A stretch of 23,300 nucleotides of DNA, from the NCBI GenBank assembly GCA_018645535.1, contig JABGWN010000168.1, forward strand, positions 1 through 23,300. Reading direction: 5' to 3'. Positions 21,991-23,300 of the stretch are shown here, piece after piece; the first letter of the stretch is position 1; each line of letters opens with the position of its first letter. This DNA is from Methanobacteriota archaeon. GTDB lineage: Archaea; Thermoplasmatota; Poseidoniia; Poseidoniales; Poseidoniaceae. The translations under genes and the position numbers were made by a program. The notes under the pieces are model-generated. The model searched no databases. It saw only the letters and a program-made list of their open reading frames with translations, and was not told the DNA's origin.

Positions 21991-23300
21991 ATGTTGGCCA
22001 TTATGTCGAATCTACGATATCAACAGTCTCGAACGCCAGCTTTTTTTCTGGTATTTCTTATGCTTTTGGTCCCATGTACGGCGTTTGTAAGTTCTCAGGA
22101 AATCTCAGAGGCCCCAGTTGAGGCGACCCATGCACCGGCAATTCTCGTCGATGGCTTGCCCCCGCTTATATGCGGCGACGAAATCTGCGAACGTCCTCTT
22201 CGTGAATACGAGAGGGATGGGCGATATGCAACTCGAGAGTATGGTTCATGGCAAGCATATGGACCCGACCTAGATTGGAATGGAATGGATGATCGCCTCC
22301 AACATATTCTAAATGGAGAAGAATCAATGTCTCCTACTGCTATTATCGGTCCAGACGGAATGAAAACCGTTGCGATTGTTGTCGATTACGCCTGGCATCC
22401 CACTGAGGTTGAAATTTCGCAACTCAAGGATATGCTCAACCAGCATGGCTGGGTTGGCGAAGAGCAAGGCGCTTGGTTTTCAGAACTCAATAGCATTGAT
22501 TCTCTTGTGGTCGATAAAGTTCCAGTTTCCGCTCTAATGGATATTTATTTCCTTGAAGGAGTTGTTGTCATCGAAATGCAAAATGTGATGATGCCAACGA
22601 ACGATATTGCAACTCGTGCAATGATGGCTAGGGAATCTGATGTTTATTCCAACACTGTTTTTTCTCAAGGGATTACTGGCCAAGGGGTTGTCATTGCCGT
22701 TCTTGATACGGGTGTCGATAACGAACATCGCTCGCTAAATGATTTTGATGACATAAATGATAATCCAGATTTGGATGCTACTTCCTATTCTGACAAGAAA
22801 TGGTTTGCAGGATATGATGCAACGAGTGCCGGATCAAATACCGATGGTTCAGATGATCCAGATGATGGCAATGGACACGGAACTCACGTTGCAGGTTCTG
22901 CTCTAGGGACTGGAGACTCAAGTGGAATTCACATGGGTTCTGCTCCTGGTGCAGGATTGGTCGACATCAAGGTTCTAGCCGATTCAGGAGGGGCTGGCGG
23001 AACAAATTCTCAAGCTAGTTTGGCAGGGCTTCAATGGATGATTAACAATGTCGACACAAATTGGGGTGACAGTGAATACAAAGGGATTCAGGTTGCTTCG
23101 ATGTCCTATGGTTCAATAGGCGGCCCTGGGCCGTTAACTGACGAAGGTGACAACGGTACTTCTGCTGGTGCTATTCTCGTCAACTCAGCAACTGATGCAG
23201 GAATTGTTTGTGTCGTTGCAATTGGGAACGATGGAGCGAAGCGAGTGCCCTCTCCAGCAAGCGCTGACGGGGCGATTACAGTTGGTTCATTAGATTACAA
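21991..23300 (+). CDS. Secreted subtilisin-family (S8) serine protease, partial
   Basis: 436 codons, cut by the right edge. Residues about 15-35 (TPAFFLVFLMLLVPCTAFV) are a signal peptide core with basic residues before it. Residues about 40-215 form a propeptide-like region. The catalytic Asp239 is in VIAVLDTGVDNEH, His296 in GNGHGTHVAGSALG, and the oxyanion Asn413 in VVAIGNDG; the Ser motif (GTSMA-like) would lie beyond the window. ASADGAITVGS near the cut is the usual S8 segment before the substrate loops. The Asp-rich stretch DGSDDPDDGNGHG just before the His may bind calcium. Secretion suggests degradation of external protein, in line with a marine heterotroph. An in-frame stop at 21973 limits the start to 21991 or the ATG at 22003. 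Confidence 0.92.
   Translation, partial: MLAIMSNLRYQQSRTPAFFLVFLMLLVPCTAFVSSQEISEAPVEATHAPAILVDGLPPLICGDEICERPLREYERDGRYATREYGSWQAYGPDLDWNGMDDRLQHILNGEESMSPTAIIGPDGMKTVAIVVDYAWHPTEVEISQLKDMLNQHGWVGEEQGAWFSELNSIDSLVVDKVPVSALMDIYFLEGVVVIEMQNVMMPTNDIATRAMMARESDVYSNTVFSQGITGQGVVIAVLDTGVDNEHRSLNDFDDINDNPDLDATSYSDKKWFAGYDATSAGSNTDGSDDPDDGNGHGTHVAGSALGTGDSSGIHMGSAPGAGLVDIKVLADSGGAGGTNSQASLAGLQWMINNVDTNWGDSEYKGIQVASMSYGSIGGPGPLTDEGDNGTSAGAILVNSATDAGIVCVVAIGNDGAKRVPSPASADGAITVGSLDY

Noticed and set aside
1..23300. CRISPR arrays, tRNA or rRNA genes, transposases, phage genes
   Set aside because: No spaced direct repeats, no cloverleaf or rRNA signature and no transposase or integrase motifs were seen; coding genes fill nearly all of the window.

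Overview
The window reads as a chromosomal piece of an archaeon, most likely a planktonic marine Euryarchaeote of the Marine Group II (Poseidoniales) kind. The archaeal evidence is an NMD3 ribosome-export-type protein, an exosome Csl4 subunit, a bifunctional phosphoglucose/phosphomannose isomerase, a radical-SAM/HhH protein that resembles COG1031, and a dolichol-phosphate-sugar-synthase-like GT2 next to a GT-C-like membrane protein. A nickel superoxide dismutase with its maturation protease, a fused isobutyryl-CoA mutase and an acyl-CoA synthetase suit an aerobic, lipid-using marine heterotroph. The taxonomic call is inference from gene content, because there is no rRNA in the window. Coding density is very high: no gap exceeds about 90 bases, and I see no tRNA, rRNA, CRISPR array, IS element or prophage.

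Region 1 (1-11878, minus strand) is one long run of eleven genes. In transcription order they are asd, an unknown protein, a small zinc ribbon, a METTL5-like RNA methylase, a Csl4 exosome subunit fused to two RRM domains, a radical-SAM/HhH protein, a short-chain dehydrogenase, a SMUG1-type uracil-DNA glycosylase, a long-chain acyl-CoA synthetase, an ABC-F ATPase and the start of icmF. RNA processing and translation genes are mixed with lipid metabolism and DNA repair genes. Several junctions are only 4 bases long, or overlap, and have a Shine-Dalgarno GGTGA built around the upstream stop codon.

Region 2 (11969-12704, plus strand) is the sodN/sodX pair, nickel SOD followed by its S26-type propeptide protease. 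Region 3 (12681-15801, minus) is a GT2 plus GT-C glycosylation pair whose 3' end overlaps sodX tail to tail. Region 4 (15859-16473, plus) is an M23/LytM-like metallopeptidase that has no visible signal peptide.

Region 5 (20814-16477, minus) is a compact operon: a CcmA ATPase fused to a five-helix membrane domain, CcmC, a 49-residue CcmD-like protein, NMD3 and the sugar isomerase. It couples cytochrome c maturation with ribosome biogenesis and sugar phosphate metabolism. Region 6 (20861-23300, plus) holds a rhomboid protease with a C-terminal zinc-ribbon-like tail, then a secreted subtilisin-family protease cut by the window edge.

The most unusual object is the Csl4-RRM-RRM protein (7328-8722). 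It is an archaeal exosome cap subunit that carries eukaryote-style RNA-recognition motifs in the same chain, with an unrecognised linker module of about 80 residues between the two halves.
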